64,000 nucleotides of DNA from Pseudoalteromonas piscicida (lineage in GTDB: Bacteria > Pseudomonadota > Gammaproteobacteria > Enterobacterales > Alteromonadaceae), in assembly GCF_000238315.3 (NCBI RefSeq), contig NZ_CP011924.1:4176001-4240000 (forward strand), written 5' to 3'. The notes beneath the pieces are model-generated. The model was not told the origin of the DNA. It worked only from the letters and a program-made list of their open reading frames with translations, and did no database searches. The position numbers and the translations under genes are program-made. Below, piece by piece: positions 39,481-48,721 of this stretch (positions within the stretch are counted from its first letter, which is position 1; each line of letters begins with the position of its first letter).

Positions 39481-39629
39481 GCTAGCCATCTCGTCGATAC
39501 GAATGTGGCGTAAAGTAGGAGCTGCTTTACGCAGCGATCTGTGTTTCCAGAACACTTGGATAATTTTACGAAACAACAAATTCACGGTAACCACCATAAA
39601 TAAAAGTTGTGCTTATGCTAAAACAAAGA

Positions 39630-39728
39630 TTAACTATCAGTCTTCTCTTTAAACTCACATAAGTCTTCAATAATACAGCTGCCACATTTAGGTTTACGCG
39701 CGGTGCACACATAGCGGCCATGGAGAAT
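39630..39728 (-). pseudogene. nth 3' tail fragment A (first copy)
   Basis: Encodes the iron-sulfur end of endonuclease III (YVCTARKPKCGSCIIEDLC, then EFKEKTDS and stop). It differs in sequence from the tail of the intact nth at 46656. Cut at 39728 by the tandem-duplication junction. Confidence 0.9.
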
Positions 39729-39797
39729 ATTGCTTGAGAGCGCTTGCAATACAGCTGGCTCTTGTTCTATTAACAAGATACGAAGGACAGGTAGCAT
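39729..39797 (-). pseudogene. 5' fragment of the decarboxylase gene (tandem copy)
   Basis: The first 22 codons of the wing domain and its upstream region, repeated from 38112-38180 and running straight into the nth tail fragment. Confidence 0.9.
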
Positions 39798-40101
39798 AAT
39801 GATATTCGCATTAAAATTTAAAGACTTTCATTAGCATAAAGAAAGCGCAGTGATTTGTGAAATCAATACTTTGAAAATGTTCCAGAAATTGTAAAACGGA
39901 TGTAGGCGAGGAAGTTGTTGCGAGTGATGGAAAGTGTGCGATTCAACATAGGAAACAGGAAGGTTTCGAGTATCAGGCGTGTCTGAGTTAAATTTGGGAT
40001 AGGGTGTTTTTGAAGGCTGTATTACGATTGCTTTTCAATGATAAATACAGTCGGTAGTTATAAAAACAATAGTACTAGCTAACAGATCAAAAGGAGTCAA
40101 A

Positions 40102-41097
40102 ATGAGATTGGTTAATTATGTTGTGTATGTGTTCTTATTTGGGTGTTTAATCAGCTTCCCTTCATGGGCTGATACAAATAACTTGTCGGGAACATTGGTT
40201 GTTGTAAATAAAAAGGGGGACTCGGTTGATTTCATCGATCTTAGCAGCCGAAAAATTAAGCTGACGCTCGCAACCGGCAGAGGACCACATGAATTAGCAA
40301 TGAGTGCCGACGGGCATACGGCTGTTGTCACTAATTATGCACGTGGCAATAGTCTAAGTGTTTTTGACGTTCGGCAAGCAAAAAAAGTAAAAACCATTGA
40401 TTTGTCTCGTTATCCAAGGCCACATGGCGTGTTGTTTTTTAAAGACCAAAAACGCGTTGCAGTATCGTCTGAAGGTTCAGACAGTGTGGTAATCGTTGAT
40501 ATAGAGTCGGGGAAAATTGATAAAGTAATAGCAACAGAGCAAAAAGGCTCTCATATGGTGGCGCTGCCGGCGTCTAGCGAGCGTGTTTACACCACAAATA
40601 TGCGCGCAGATTCAGTGTCTGAATTAGATGTAAAGTCAGGTGCCTTACTTCGCAAAATTTCAATGCCAAAAGTACCAGAGGCTATCACTATAAATAAAAG
40701 TGGCTCAGAGCTCTGGGTTGGTAGCAACGATGATGGCTTAGTTACCGTGTTTGATGTAGCAAATGAGCGTATAATTAAGCAATGGAAAGGCTATAGCTTT
40801 CCATACCGTGTGTTACTTACCCGCGATGAGCAGCTTGCTGTGATCCCAGACTATAGGAATCACACCCTTGATGTGATCGATGCAATGCACAAAGAAAAGC
40901 TGCGTCAAATAAAGTTTGAGCTGGGAACAGGACCAAAAGGCGTGATCCTCCATCCAGACGATCGCACTTTATTTTTATCCGCTTACCAAAAAAATAAGGT
41001 CCTTGTTATAGATATTGTATCTGGCAAAACCTTATTTGAACTCCCTACTGGTAACGGACCAGATGGAATAGGGTATTCAGCAGTGGTATTGCCTTAG
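40102..41097 (+). CDS. YVTN-type beta-propeller protein (second copy)
   Basis: Same 331-aa product and upstream region as 38485-39480. If real, gene dosage is doubled without sequence change. Confidence 0.82.
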   Translation: MRLVNYVVYVFLFGCLISFPSWADTNNLSGTLVVVNKKGDSVDFIDLSSRKIKLTLATGRGPHELAMSADGHTAVVTNYARGNSLSVFDVRQAKKVKTIDLSRYPRPHGVLFFKDQKRVAVSSEGSDSVVIVDIESGKIDKVIATEQKGSHMVALPASSERVYTTNMRADSVSELDVKSGALLRKISMPKVPEAITINKSGSELWVGSNDDGLVTVFDVANERIIKQWKGYSFPYRVLLTRDEQLAVIPDYRNHTLDVIDAMHKEKLRQIKFELGTGPKGVILHPDDRTLFLSAYQKNKVLVIDIVSGKTLFELPTGNGPDGIGYSAVVLP

Positions 41098-41246
41098 GCT
41101 AGCCATCTCGTCGATACGAATGTGGCGTAAAGTAGGAGCTGCTTTACGCAGCGATCTGTGTTTCCAGAACACTTGGATAATTTTACGAAACAACAAATTC
41201 ACGGTAACCACCATAAATAAAAGTTGTGCTTATGCTAAAACAAAGA

Positions 41247-41495
41247 TTAACTATCAGTCTTCTCTTTAAACTCACATAAGTCTTCAATAATACAGCTGCC
41301 ACATTTAGGTTTACGCGCGGTGCACACATAGCGGCCATGGAGAATAAGCCAGTGGTGGACATCCACTTTAAACTCTTTTGGTACAACCTTTTCCAGCTTT
41401 TGCTCGACGGCCACCACATCTTTACCCATAGCAAACTTGGTGCGGTTGGAAACGCGGAATATATGGGTGTCTACAGCAATAGTCGGCCAGCCAAA
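41247..41495 (-). pseudogene. Displaced nth 3' end (tail A plus core)
   Basis: 83 codons of the endonuclease III C-terminus, including FAMGKDVVAVEQKLEKVVP, DVHHWLILHGRYVC and the four cluster cysteines. The 149 bases at 41347-41495 match 46756-46904 of intact nth with two or so changes; the last 90 bases before the stop (tail A) are clearly more divergent. At 41496 nth sequence ends and the defence-gene region begins. Confidence 0.9.
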
Positions 41496-41597
41496 AGATA
41501 AGCAAGGTAGTTGTCTGGTTGAAAGTATAATAGCACTTGAATTTTTTTGCTTTTCAGTGGCATAGTTCCTAATGCAATAAAATAATATGGATTTTTC

Positions 41598-44500
41598 ATG
41601 GCAGAACTTTCAATTCCCCAATCTTTAAAAGCACACTTAGCTAGCAATGATGTTATTCCTTTAATTGGTGCTGGTGTTTCTATGTCTGTCGAAAAGAAAG
41701 ATGGGAGTAGAGCTTTTCCATCTTGGCCTGAACTACTTAACTTTGCAGCAGAAAGATTGGAAGATGAAGAGTTATTAGATGATAGTCAGCTAGTAAAATT
41801 GCTTGTGAAGAAAGGAAAGCTCCAACAGGCTGCACAAGAAGCTCAAGAGCAATTGTCAGGCAGGCGCTGGTATGATTTTATGCAATCCCAATTTGCAATA
41901 GATTTCACTCAATTGGACGATAGTTGTAAGGCGTTACCACAGGCAATATGGCAATTAAGTAGCAGGCTTGTTACCTTAAATTATGACAAGGTATTAGAAT
42001 GGGCACATACAGAATCAGTTAATGTTTGTGCTTTTGATAATGACAACACAAACAAACTTGCCGAATTTACTCGAAACGGCTCCCATGAAATGCTTTGGCA
42101 TTTACATGGTAAAATAGATGTTCCCCAAAACATGGTGCTGACACCACAATCATATTATCGCCTATATCAAGAAAATGCCAAAGAACACTATCAAACAGCA
42201 CTTACAAAGTTTAGAGAATTACTTAGCAATAAGATTCTTCTATTTATAGGCTGTTCACTTAATGATGCTGAGTTATTGGCTGAAATTGTAAAGCAAAACC
42301 AACTGTTTGACGGCAATACAGGCCCTCACTATGCACTTGTAAGAGAAAAAGACAAAGAAATAATAGAGCAAAAATTAATCGGTATTAATGTAGAATTACT
42401 TACTTTTAGTGACTTTGGTCAACCGTTGATAGCTTCTGTTCAGCAACTAGCTGAATGCAAAAATAAACTAGAGCAGCAACAAATAATTCAGCAACTAGAA
42501 GAATCAGTTCAACCACTTAACGAAGAACCAAATAAGTACGATAAAATTGGTCTATTTACAGCCTCACCTTTAGATAAACCAATAGATGATTCGGATATCA
42601 TCGCAAAACTTAAAAAGTTTAAACATCCTATTTCGCAACAAGCTTTTACAGAAAGTAACTTAATGGAGGCTGATGATTATTCCATTTTATTTTTATTAGC
42701 CAAAACAACGAGTAGTGGATTGTTGATTGAAGACGACAACGCTTGTAGTGATTACCTAGCAATTGATGAACTAGAAAGTAGCTTACCATTTAATGCTAAA
42801 ATAACAGTGTTGATCACAGATAAACCATTGAATGAGCAAGAACTAGGGCGAGTTAAGTTTCCATTACTGGTTTTTCCTCTGTTAAATCAACAAGGCAAAG
42901 AGCTTAAACCTCTTGATAAATTAGCGCATCAGCTATTTAAAAGGCCGGATGTTAAACACTTCATTGATAAAAGTAATGTTCAATCGGTGCATATTAGCGG
43001 TGAGTTATTAGAATCTCTGAAACCAGAAAATCGCAAGCATTGGCAGAAGTATCAACCATTACTACCTAAAGGTATTAATGCAAGTGAATTGCAAGGTTTT
43101 ACTGGGCGCTTATCTGATTTAGCGGATATCAGCCAAAAGCTTGCTAAAGCAGCCAACAAACAAAGGTTATTAACAATTAAAGGCAGTGGTGGCTTAGGTA
43201 AAACAACAATAGCAAAAAAAGTGGCATTAGAATTAGCGAATCGCGGGCATTTTGATGCAGGTGTGAATTTTATTGATTGTGAACATATCTCAAGTAGTAA
43301 TCAGCTTGAAATGCACATCGGCAGTGCCTTTAACTTACGTGCCGCTGATGATTTATTTGATCACTTAGCAAAACATCATGATCAGCGAGAGCGCTTACTG
43401 ATTTTTGATAACTTAGAAAGTTTATTGTATTTAAAACAAGCGGGTAAAAGCCAAAATAAGCAAGAAGTAGAACAAGTTAGGTTATTGTTATCGCAAACAC
43501 TAATGTACGCAAATGTGTTGGTTACTTCCAGAGAAAGTGTTAATGCTGAATGGGAAGATGTGTTGCCATTTCGGCAAATGGAATCTGAAGAAGTATTAGC
43601 ATTATTTAATCGCCTAACTAAAAATGGTTACCACAGTGATAAAGATCAAGAGTTTGCGCGCAGAAAAATTCTAGAACCACTACTAAATAATAACCCGTTA
43701 GCCATTAAGTTAATTTGTGATGGTATGCCTGCAGGTAAAAGCTTAAAAGAGTTAAAGCAAGAGTTAGAAGACGACTTTTTTGATAAGGTTAAAGAAGAAG
43801 ACTTAATTTTAATGTTTGACGATGAAGTTGATTTGAATATTAATCGTCAAGAGTCTCTTTATGTTTCTATTCTTTATTCTTACCGTTCATTGGAGGAACA
43901 TCAGAAACGTACATTGGAGTCCTTCTCGTTATTTCCTGACGGAATAGACCTCGATACATTTAAACATTTAATAACAGAGAGTAAGAGGAAGGATAGAAAC
44001 GAAGAGGCAAGTAAATTGAAAAAGCCGATTAGTGATAAAGATATTGCTGTTCTTACAAATAAATCATTAGTCGAAGCTTATGGTGAGTTTTATTCATTAC
44101 AATCGGTTATCCAACGTTTTGCCCGTTTTCGATTTGAACAACATACGGCAGAAAAAGACAAGCTAGAATTGTTCAGGCAAGCCTTTAAATACAACCTGCA
44201 GCTCATGGAGTTTGTTTATAAACTCAGGAAAACAAATAAAAAAGCAATGCATATCTTCTTATCTTTATTTAACAATTTGTTAAGTGCGATCGATTACGGT
44301 GCAAAAGAAAATGTAGTGAGAAGTGAAACTGAACTTGAAGATTACTTTGAGATGATCGATAACATCTCTCAATTTTCAAGTGATTTAAATCTAGGCTCTG
44401 AATTTTTAGCTGCCCACGAAGCAATTAATATTGAAGGGCTTATAACAAAAAGTAATGAATTTCGGGTAAAGCAGGTATGGAAGCTCATTGAGCTAAGCGT

Positions 44501-45410
44501 GCGCTATTATAATGGCGAGTTTGATGCTGCTTATGAGAAATTAAAATCTTTAATGACAATTGAGTCTTTATCGGCTCTTTCAGGAAATTATGAAAGAGGT
44601 CGAGTGCTTGAAAGAAATGTTTACTATATCGCAGCAAGCCTATATCAGATGGAAGGTTATGCACTTGATAGAGTTGCCCATGACATAAAGTTTAATTCAT
44701 ATCGTTACGTTACTTTGAGGTTATGGAATGTTCAAGTTGCAATGAATGTTGAATCTTTAATGAATCTTGTTAACACTGACTTGAGTTACTTCGAGGCACA
44801 AGGTTATTTATATGGTGCAATCAATCTAAATCAACTAAATCATTCAATTGATGATCTATATGAAAATCAGCATATGGAAAGGGTGCAGTTAACTTATCTT
44901 AAATTTCGTGAAACCTATGTGAGCTTCGAAGCTATAGATAAATTGGTTAGCGTTAACCCTTATACTCGAGGTTTAAAAAAGTTGATGTATGCTTTTTCAT
45001 GCGAGCATGAACAGTCATCTGAGCTAGAACATAATGAGCTGAATGAGAATATAATTCGGTATTACCAATCAGCATTACCAGACTTAAGCCATATTAAGTT
45101 TTATTATGTGCAAGCTCTTTATTTTTATGCTCGATTTTTACAAAAAGCTGATAGTTTAGATTTCGAAACTATTTATGAACAAGGGTTAGGGTTAACTAAA
45201 AGGCATTATTATCGATATTGGCAACACAGATTTTTATTATTAAAACAACCCAGTTTAGGACGTTATAAACCAGAAGATTACCCACTACCTGGAAACCCTG
45301 ATATTTCGTCATTAGTTGAAAAGCAAGCTAAGTGGATAAAACGAACTTATGGTACAAGCTTAAATCCATTCAATCAGGGCAACACTGAGTTAAAAGCGCT
45401 TCCAAGTTAA
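41598..45410 (+). CDS. SIR2-STAND anti-phage NADase (Avs-like)
   Basis: 1270 aa. Residues 1-290 are a SIR2-like NADase: PLIGAGVSM at 21-29, LVTLNYDKVLEWA with N128, LWHLHGKID with H170, and LLFIGCSLNDAEL. Residues 310-500 form an unassigned middle domain. A STAND/NB-ARC ATPase follows: IKGSGGLGKTTIAKKVA near 528, Walker B LLIFDNLESLL near 600, VLVTSRESV near 640. The C-terminal 400 residues are helical TPR-like repeats, the likely phage-sensing part. Known relatives (SIR2-STAND, Avs5-type) deplete NAD when triggered by phage proteins. The gene is alone, flanked by nth fragments, and more AT-rich than its neighbours, which signals transfer. Confidence 0.88.
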   Translation: MAELSIPQSLKAHLASNDVIPLIGAGVSMSVEKKDGSRAFPSWPELLNFAAERLEDEELLDDSQLVKLLVKKGKLQQAAQEAQEQLSGRRWYDFMQSQFAIDFTQLDDSCKALPQAIWQLSSRLVTLNYDKVLEWAHTESVNVCAFDNDNTNKLAEFTRNGSHEMLWHLHGKIDVPQNMVLTPQSYYRLYQENAKEHYQTALTKFRELLSNKILLFIGCSLNDAELLAEIVKQNQLFDGNTGPHYALVREKDKEIIEQKLIGINVELLTFSDFGQPLIASVQQLAECKNKLEQQQIIQQLEESVQPLNEEPNKYDKIGLFTASPLDKPIDDSDIIAKLKKFKHPISQQAFTESNLMEADDYSILFLLAKTTSSGLLIEDDNACSDYLAIDELESSLPFNAKITVLITDKPLNEQELGRVKFPLLVFPLLNQQGKELKPLDKLAHQLFKRPDVKHFIDKSNVQSVHISGELLESLKPENRKHWQKYQPLLPKGINASELQGFTGRLSDLADISQKLAKAANKQRLLTIKGSGGLGKTTIAKKVALELANRGHFDAGVNFIDCEHISSSNQLEMHIGSAFNLRAADDLFDHLAKHHDQRERLLIFDNLESLLYLKQAGKSQNKQEVEQVRLLLSQTLMYANVLVTSRESVNAEWEDVLPFRQMESEEVLALFNRLTKNGYHSDKDQEFARRKILEPLLNNNPLAIKLICDGMPAGKSLKELKQELEDDFFDKVKEEDLILMFDDEVDLNINRQESLYVSILYSYRSLEEHQKRTLESFSLFPDGIDLDTFKHLITESKRKDRNEEASKLKKPISDKDIAVLTNKSLVEAYGEFYSLQSVIQRFARFRFEQHTAEKDKLELFRQAFKYNLQLMEFVYKLRKTNKKAMHIFLSLFNNLLSAIDYGAKENVVRSETELEDYFEMIDNISQFSSDLNLGSEFLAAHEAINIEGLITKSNEFRVKQVWKLIELSVRYYNGEFDAAYEKLKSLMTIESLSALSGNYERGRVLERNVYYIAASLYQMEGYALDRVAHDIKFNSYRYVTLRLWNVQVAMNVESLMNLVNTDLSYFEAQGYLYGAINLNQLNHSIDDLYENQHMERVQLTYLKFRETYVSFEAIDKLVSVNPYTRGLKKLMYAFSCEHEQSSELEHNELNENIIRYYQSALPDLSHIKFYYVQALYFYARFLQKADSLDFETIYEQGLGLTKRHYYRYWQHRFLLLKQPSLGRYKPEDYPLPGNPDISSLVEKQAKWIKRTYGTSLNPFNQGNTELKALPS

Positions 45411-45434
45411 ATTTTTCAATATTATTTTTTAGAT

Positions 45435-45456
45435 GGGAGAGTTTTATAACTCTCCC
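45435..45456 (+). terminator. Hairpin after the SIR2-STAND gene
   Basis: GGGAGAGTT, loop TTAT, AACTCTCCC: a perfect 9-bp stem 24 bases behind the stop. The T-run is weak (TGATAAGTTTT). Repeated at 46576-46597. Confidence 0.7.
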
Positions 45457-45514
45457 TGATAAGTTTTAATTAAGCAGTGAAGTAAGCCCAAATTCAGATA
45501 ATAATTAGTGTGAC

Positions 45515-45614
45515 TTAAATTTCAGTCTTCTCTTTAAACTCACATAAGTCTTCAATAATACATGAGCCGCACTTGGGTTTGCGGGCAACACAGACATAAC
45601 GGCCATGCAAAATC
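45515..45614 (-). pseudogene. nth 3' tail fragment B (first copy)
   Basis: The last 33 codons of nth in the version found in the intact gene, cut at 45614 by the duplication junction. Confidence 0.9.
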
Positions 45615-46551
45615 GGTATGGAAGCTCATTGAGCTAAGCGTGCGCTATTATAATGGCGAGTTTGATGCTGCTTATGAGAAATTAAAATCTTTAATGACAA
45701 TTGAGTCTTTATCGGCTCTTTCAGGAAATTATGAAAGAGGTCGAGTGCTTGAAAGAAATGTTTACTATATCGCAGCAAGCCTATATCAGATGGAAGGTTA
45801 TGCACTTGATAGAGTTGCCCATGACATAAAGTTTAATTCATATCGTTACGTTACTTTGAGGTTATGGAATGTTCAAGTTGCAATGAATGTTGAATCTTTA
45901 ATGAATCTTGTTAACACTGACTTGAGTTACTTCGAGGCACAAGGTTATTTATATGGTGCAATCAATCTAAATCAACTAAATCATTCAATTGATGATCTAT
46001 ATGAAAATCAGCATATGGAAAGGGTGCAGTTAACTTATCTTAAATTTCGTGAAACCTATGTGAGCTTCGAAGCTATAGATAAATTGGTTAGCGTTAACCC
46101 TTATACTCGAGGTTTAAAAAAGTTGATGTATGCTTTTTCATGCGAGCATGAACAGTCATCTGAGCTAGAACATAATGAGCTGAATGAGAATATAATTCGG
46201 TATTACCAATCAGCATTACCAGACTTAAGCCATATTAAGTTTTATTATGTGCAAGCTCTTTATTTTTATGCTCGATTTTTACAAAAAGCTGATAGTTTAG
46301 ATTTCGAAACTATTTATGAACAAGGGTTAGGGTTAACTAAAAGGCATTATTATCGATATTGGCAACACAGATTTTTATTATTAAAACAACCCAGTTTAGG
46401 ACGTTATAAACCAGAAGATTACCCACTACCTGGAAACCCTGATATTTCGTCATTAGTTGAAAAGCAAGCTAAGTGGATAAAACGAACTTATGGTACAAGC
46501 TTAAATCCATTCAATCAGGGCAACACTGAGTTAAAAGCGCTTCCAAGTTAA
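45615..46551 (+). pseudogene. 3' fragment of the SIR2-STAND gene (tandem copy)
   Basis: Encodes the last 311 residues (VWKLIELSVRYYNGEFDAAY onward) without SIR2 or ATPase domains. The only upstream ATG (45562) lies in antisense nth sequence, so a natural product is unlikely. If made, it would be a free sensor domain. Confidence 0.85.
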
Positions 46552-46655
46552 ATTTTTCAATATTATTTTTTAGATGGGAGAGTTTTATAACTCTCCCTGA
46601 TAAGTTTTAATTAAGCAGTGAAGTAAGCCCAAATTCAGATAATAATTAGTGTGAC

Positions 46656-47291
46656 TTAAATTTCAGTCTTCTCTTTAAACTCACATAAGTCTTCAATAAT
46701 ACATGAGCCGCACTTGGGTTTGCGGGCAACACAGACATAACGGCCATGCAAAATCAGCCAGTGGTGGACATCCACTTTAAACTCTTTTGGTACAACCTTT
46801 TCCAGCTTTTGCTCGACGGCCACCACATCTTTACCCATAGCAAACTTGGTGCGATTGGAGACGCGGAATATATGGGTGTCTACAGCAATAGTCGGCCAGC
46901 CAAAGGCGCAGTTTAGTACCACGTTGGCGGTTTTGCGACCCACGCCTGGCAGCGCTTCGAGTGCTTCACGGTTTTCAGGAACTTCGGAGCCGTGCTTGTC
47001 GACGAGGATCTGACACATTTTATAGACGTTATTGGCTTTTGAATTAAATAAACCAATGGTTTTGATATAGTCTCTTAAGCCCTCAAGGCCAAGCTCCAGG
47101 ATCTTTTCTGGTGTGTTGGCAACAGGGAAGAGTTTGCGTGTCGCTTTGTTTACCCCAACATCAGTGGCTTGTGCTGAGAGGGTAACGGCAACTAAAAGCT
47201 CGAATGGTGATGAGTATTCTAGCTCAGTTTCAGGGTGTGGATTTTCGTCCCTGAGTCGCGTGAGTATTTCTATACGTTTTTGTTTATTCAT
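46656..47291 (-). CDS. nth: Endonuclease III
   Basis: The intact 211-aa DNA glycosylase/AP lyase for oxidised pyrimidines has the helix-hairpin-helix LEALPGVGRKTANVVLN with the catalytic lysine, AVDTHIFRVSNR with the catalytic aspartate, and a C-terminal cluster motif C-x6-C-x2-C-x5-C. It follows rsxE by 99 bases in the same direction, the order known from E. coli. Its 3' end seems to have been exchanged when the defence gene arrived: the displaced original end is at 41247-41495. Confidence 0.96.
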   Translation of the reverse strand: MNKQKRIEILTRLRDENPHPETELEYSSPFELLVAVTLSAQATDVGVNKATRKLFPVANTPEKILELGLEGLRDYIKTIGLFNSKANNVYKMCQILVDKHGSEVPENREALEALPGVGRKTANVVLNCAFGWPTIAVDTHIFRVSNRTKFAMGKDVVAVEQKLEKVVPKEFKVDVHHWLILHGRYVCVARKPKCGSCIIEDLCEFKEKTEI

Positions 47292-47390
47292 AAGATTTAC
47301 TTGCTAAATTCAATGACGGTAGCATGCGGTTATTTTCATTAAGCAGCGATAGTGACGGTATCGCTGCAAATTGGCATTATTATTACCGCA

Positions 47391-48089
47391 TTAGTTTAAG
47401 TTAGTGACCCGTGCTCTTGGGCCTTTTACTTCTTCGGCTGTTGGCGCTGCTTTAGCTTTGAGCTGAGCGTCGATAATGTTTTTAGCGGCAATCAAAAAAC
47501 CAAGGCCCAAAAAGGCGCCCGGTGGCAGGATTGCAACTAAAAATTGATGATCGAATGAGAAGATCTCAATGCGCAATACACTTGCCCAGTTGCCAAGGAG
47601 TAGCTCGGCACCATCAAATAGTGTTCCTTGACCAATGAGTTCGCGCATTGCACCCAGTACAAATAGCACCAGTGCAAAACCCAGTCCCATCATTAAACCA
47701 TCCCAAACCGATAACAGCGGACTATTCTTCGAAGCAAATGCCTCGGCACGACCAATAATGGCGCAGTTGGTCACGATCAACGGAATAAATATGCCAAGGG
47801 ATTGATACAGACCAAAGGTATAAGCGTTCATGAGTAGTTGAATAACCGTAACAAAGGCGGCGATGATCATGACAAACACGGGAATACGAATGTCTTTTGG
47901 CACCCAGTTTCTCACCACGGATACGGTAAAGTTAGAACCAACCAGTACCAGTAATGTGGCGATACCAAGCCCTAACGCATTGGTTACCGTTGAAGTCACC
48001 GCGAGGAGCGGACACAGGCCCAAAAGCTGCACTAAAGCAGGGTTATTTTGCCATGTACCTTCTTGAAAGAGCGATTTTAACTGACTCAT
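47391..48089 (-). CDS. rsxE: Rsx/Rnf electron transport complex subunit E
   Basis: 232 aa from the ATG in an ATGA overlap with rsxG. Six hydrophobic segments. [17 protein letters not shown] and [17 protein letters not shown] are the paired conserved cysteine motifs that hold the membrane Fe-S cluster with RsxA. Part of the inner-membrane, ion-coupled NADH:ferredoxin oxidoreductase; in E. coli the homologue keeps SoxR reduced. Confidence 0.95.
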   Translation of the reverse strand: MSQLKSLFQEGTWQNNPALVQLLGLCPLLAVTSTVTNALGLGIATLLVLVGSNFTVSVVRNWVPKDIRIPVFVMIIAAFVTVIQLLMNAYTFGLYQSLGIFIPLIVTNCAIIGRAEAFASKNSPLLSVWDGLMMGLGFALVLFVLGAMRELIGQGTLFDGAELLLGNWASVLRIEIFSFDHQFLVAILPPGAFLGLGFLIAAKNIIDAQLKAKAAPTAEEVKGPRARVTNLN

Positions 48090-48721
48090 TGCGACACCTC
48101 GCAAGTATTAGGCGCGTTAAATAGCGCATCAAAATGAGTTTTGGCAAACCATGCGGCCTGATTTACCGAGGTTACCACAGCGCGTGGGGTAATGGTTGCG
48201 CCGGTAAATGAATCAAATTGACCACCGTCTTTTTTCACATTCATTTTAGGGTCTTTTTCATCTTCAACTTGAACGCCGTTGAAAGTCGTTACCCAAGCCG
48301 ATTTTGCCAGCTCGACCTTATCACCAAGTCCTGGGGTTTCTTCATGGCGCGTTACACGCACACCTGAGATCAGACCTTGTCTATCAACAGCGGTTAAGAC
48401 ATCAATATTGCCACTGTAGCCTTTGGGGGTGATATGTCTCACTAATAGGGCTGAGGGTTCGCCATTGAGTCTGGCTCTGTAAATGGTGTGCGGGCCGCCT
48501 GGGCCGAGTTCTAAGGCGTTGCTGGTGGTGCAATCCAAATACAGTGTATTGTCGTACATATCTGCTGCAATCACCTGAGAAAGTAGTTGCATCAGGTGCT
48601 GCTGCTCTTGGCTGGCAATTTTATCTTTAGTGAGGTCATTAATCAGTGCGACCGCTCCTGTTGTTGCCAGTGCAAATGCCGCGAGGATGATGCCATTTTT
48701 CTGCATCGATTGAATTATCAT
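48086..48721 (-). CDS. rsxG: Rsx/Rnf electron transport complex subunit G
   Basis: 211 aa with one N-terminal membrane segment (9-26) and a periplasmic FMN domain. [13 protein letters not shown] carries the threonine to which FMN is covalently attached. [13 protein letters not shown] and [14 protein letters not shown] are family motifs. Overlaps rsxD and rsxE by 4 bases each. Confidence 0.95.
   Translation of the reverse strand: MIIQSMQKNGIILAAFALATTGAVALINDLTKDKIASQEQQHLMQLLSQVIAADMYDNTLYLDCTTSNALELGPGGPHTIYRARLNGEPSALLVRHITPKGYSGNIDVLTAVDRQGLISGVRVTRHEETPGLGDKVELAKSAWVTTFNGVQVEDEKDPKMNVKKDGGQFDSFTGATITPRAVVTSVNQAAWFAKTHFDALFNAPNTCEVSQ

Larger units (their letters stand above)
38112..41345. 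repeat. Perfect tandem duplication, unit 1617 bp
   Basis: 38112-39728 is repeated at 39729-41345. The unit starts inside the decarboxylase wing domain, includes the YVTN gene and ends in an nth 3' fragment just before AGCCAGTGG. Microhomology at the junction is one base. Confidence 0.95.
44474..46755. repeat. Perfect tandem duplication, unit 1141 bp
   Basis: 44474-45614 is repeated at 45615-46755. The unit starts inside the SIR2-STAND gene and ends in the nth tail just before AGCCAGTGG, the same nth position at which the 1617-bp unit ends. No microhomology at the junction. Confidence 0.95.

Noticed and set aside
41183..41434. Frame of 83 aa beside the displaced nth end
   Set aside because: It reads nth sequence in a wrong frame; the correct frame gives the endonuclease III C-terminus.
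45562..46551. 329-aa frame as a separate gene
   Set aside because: Its first residues are antisense nth and the rest is a tandem copy of the SIR2-STAND end; treated as a fragment.
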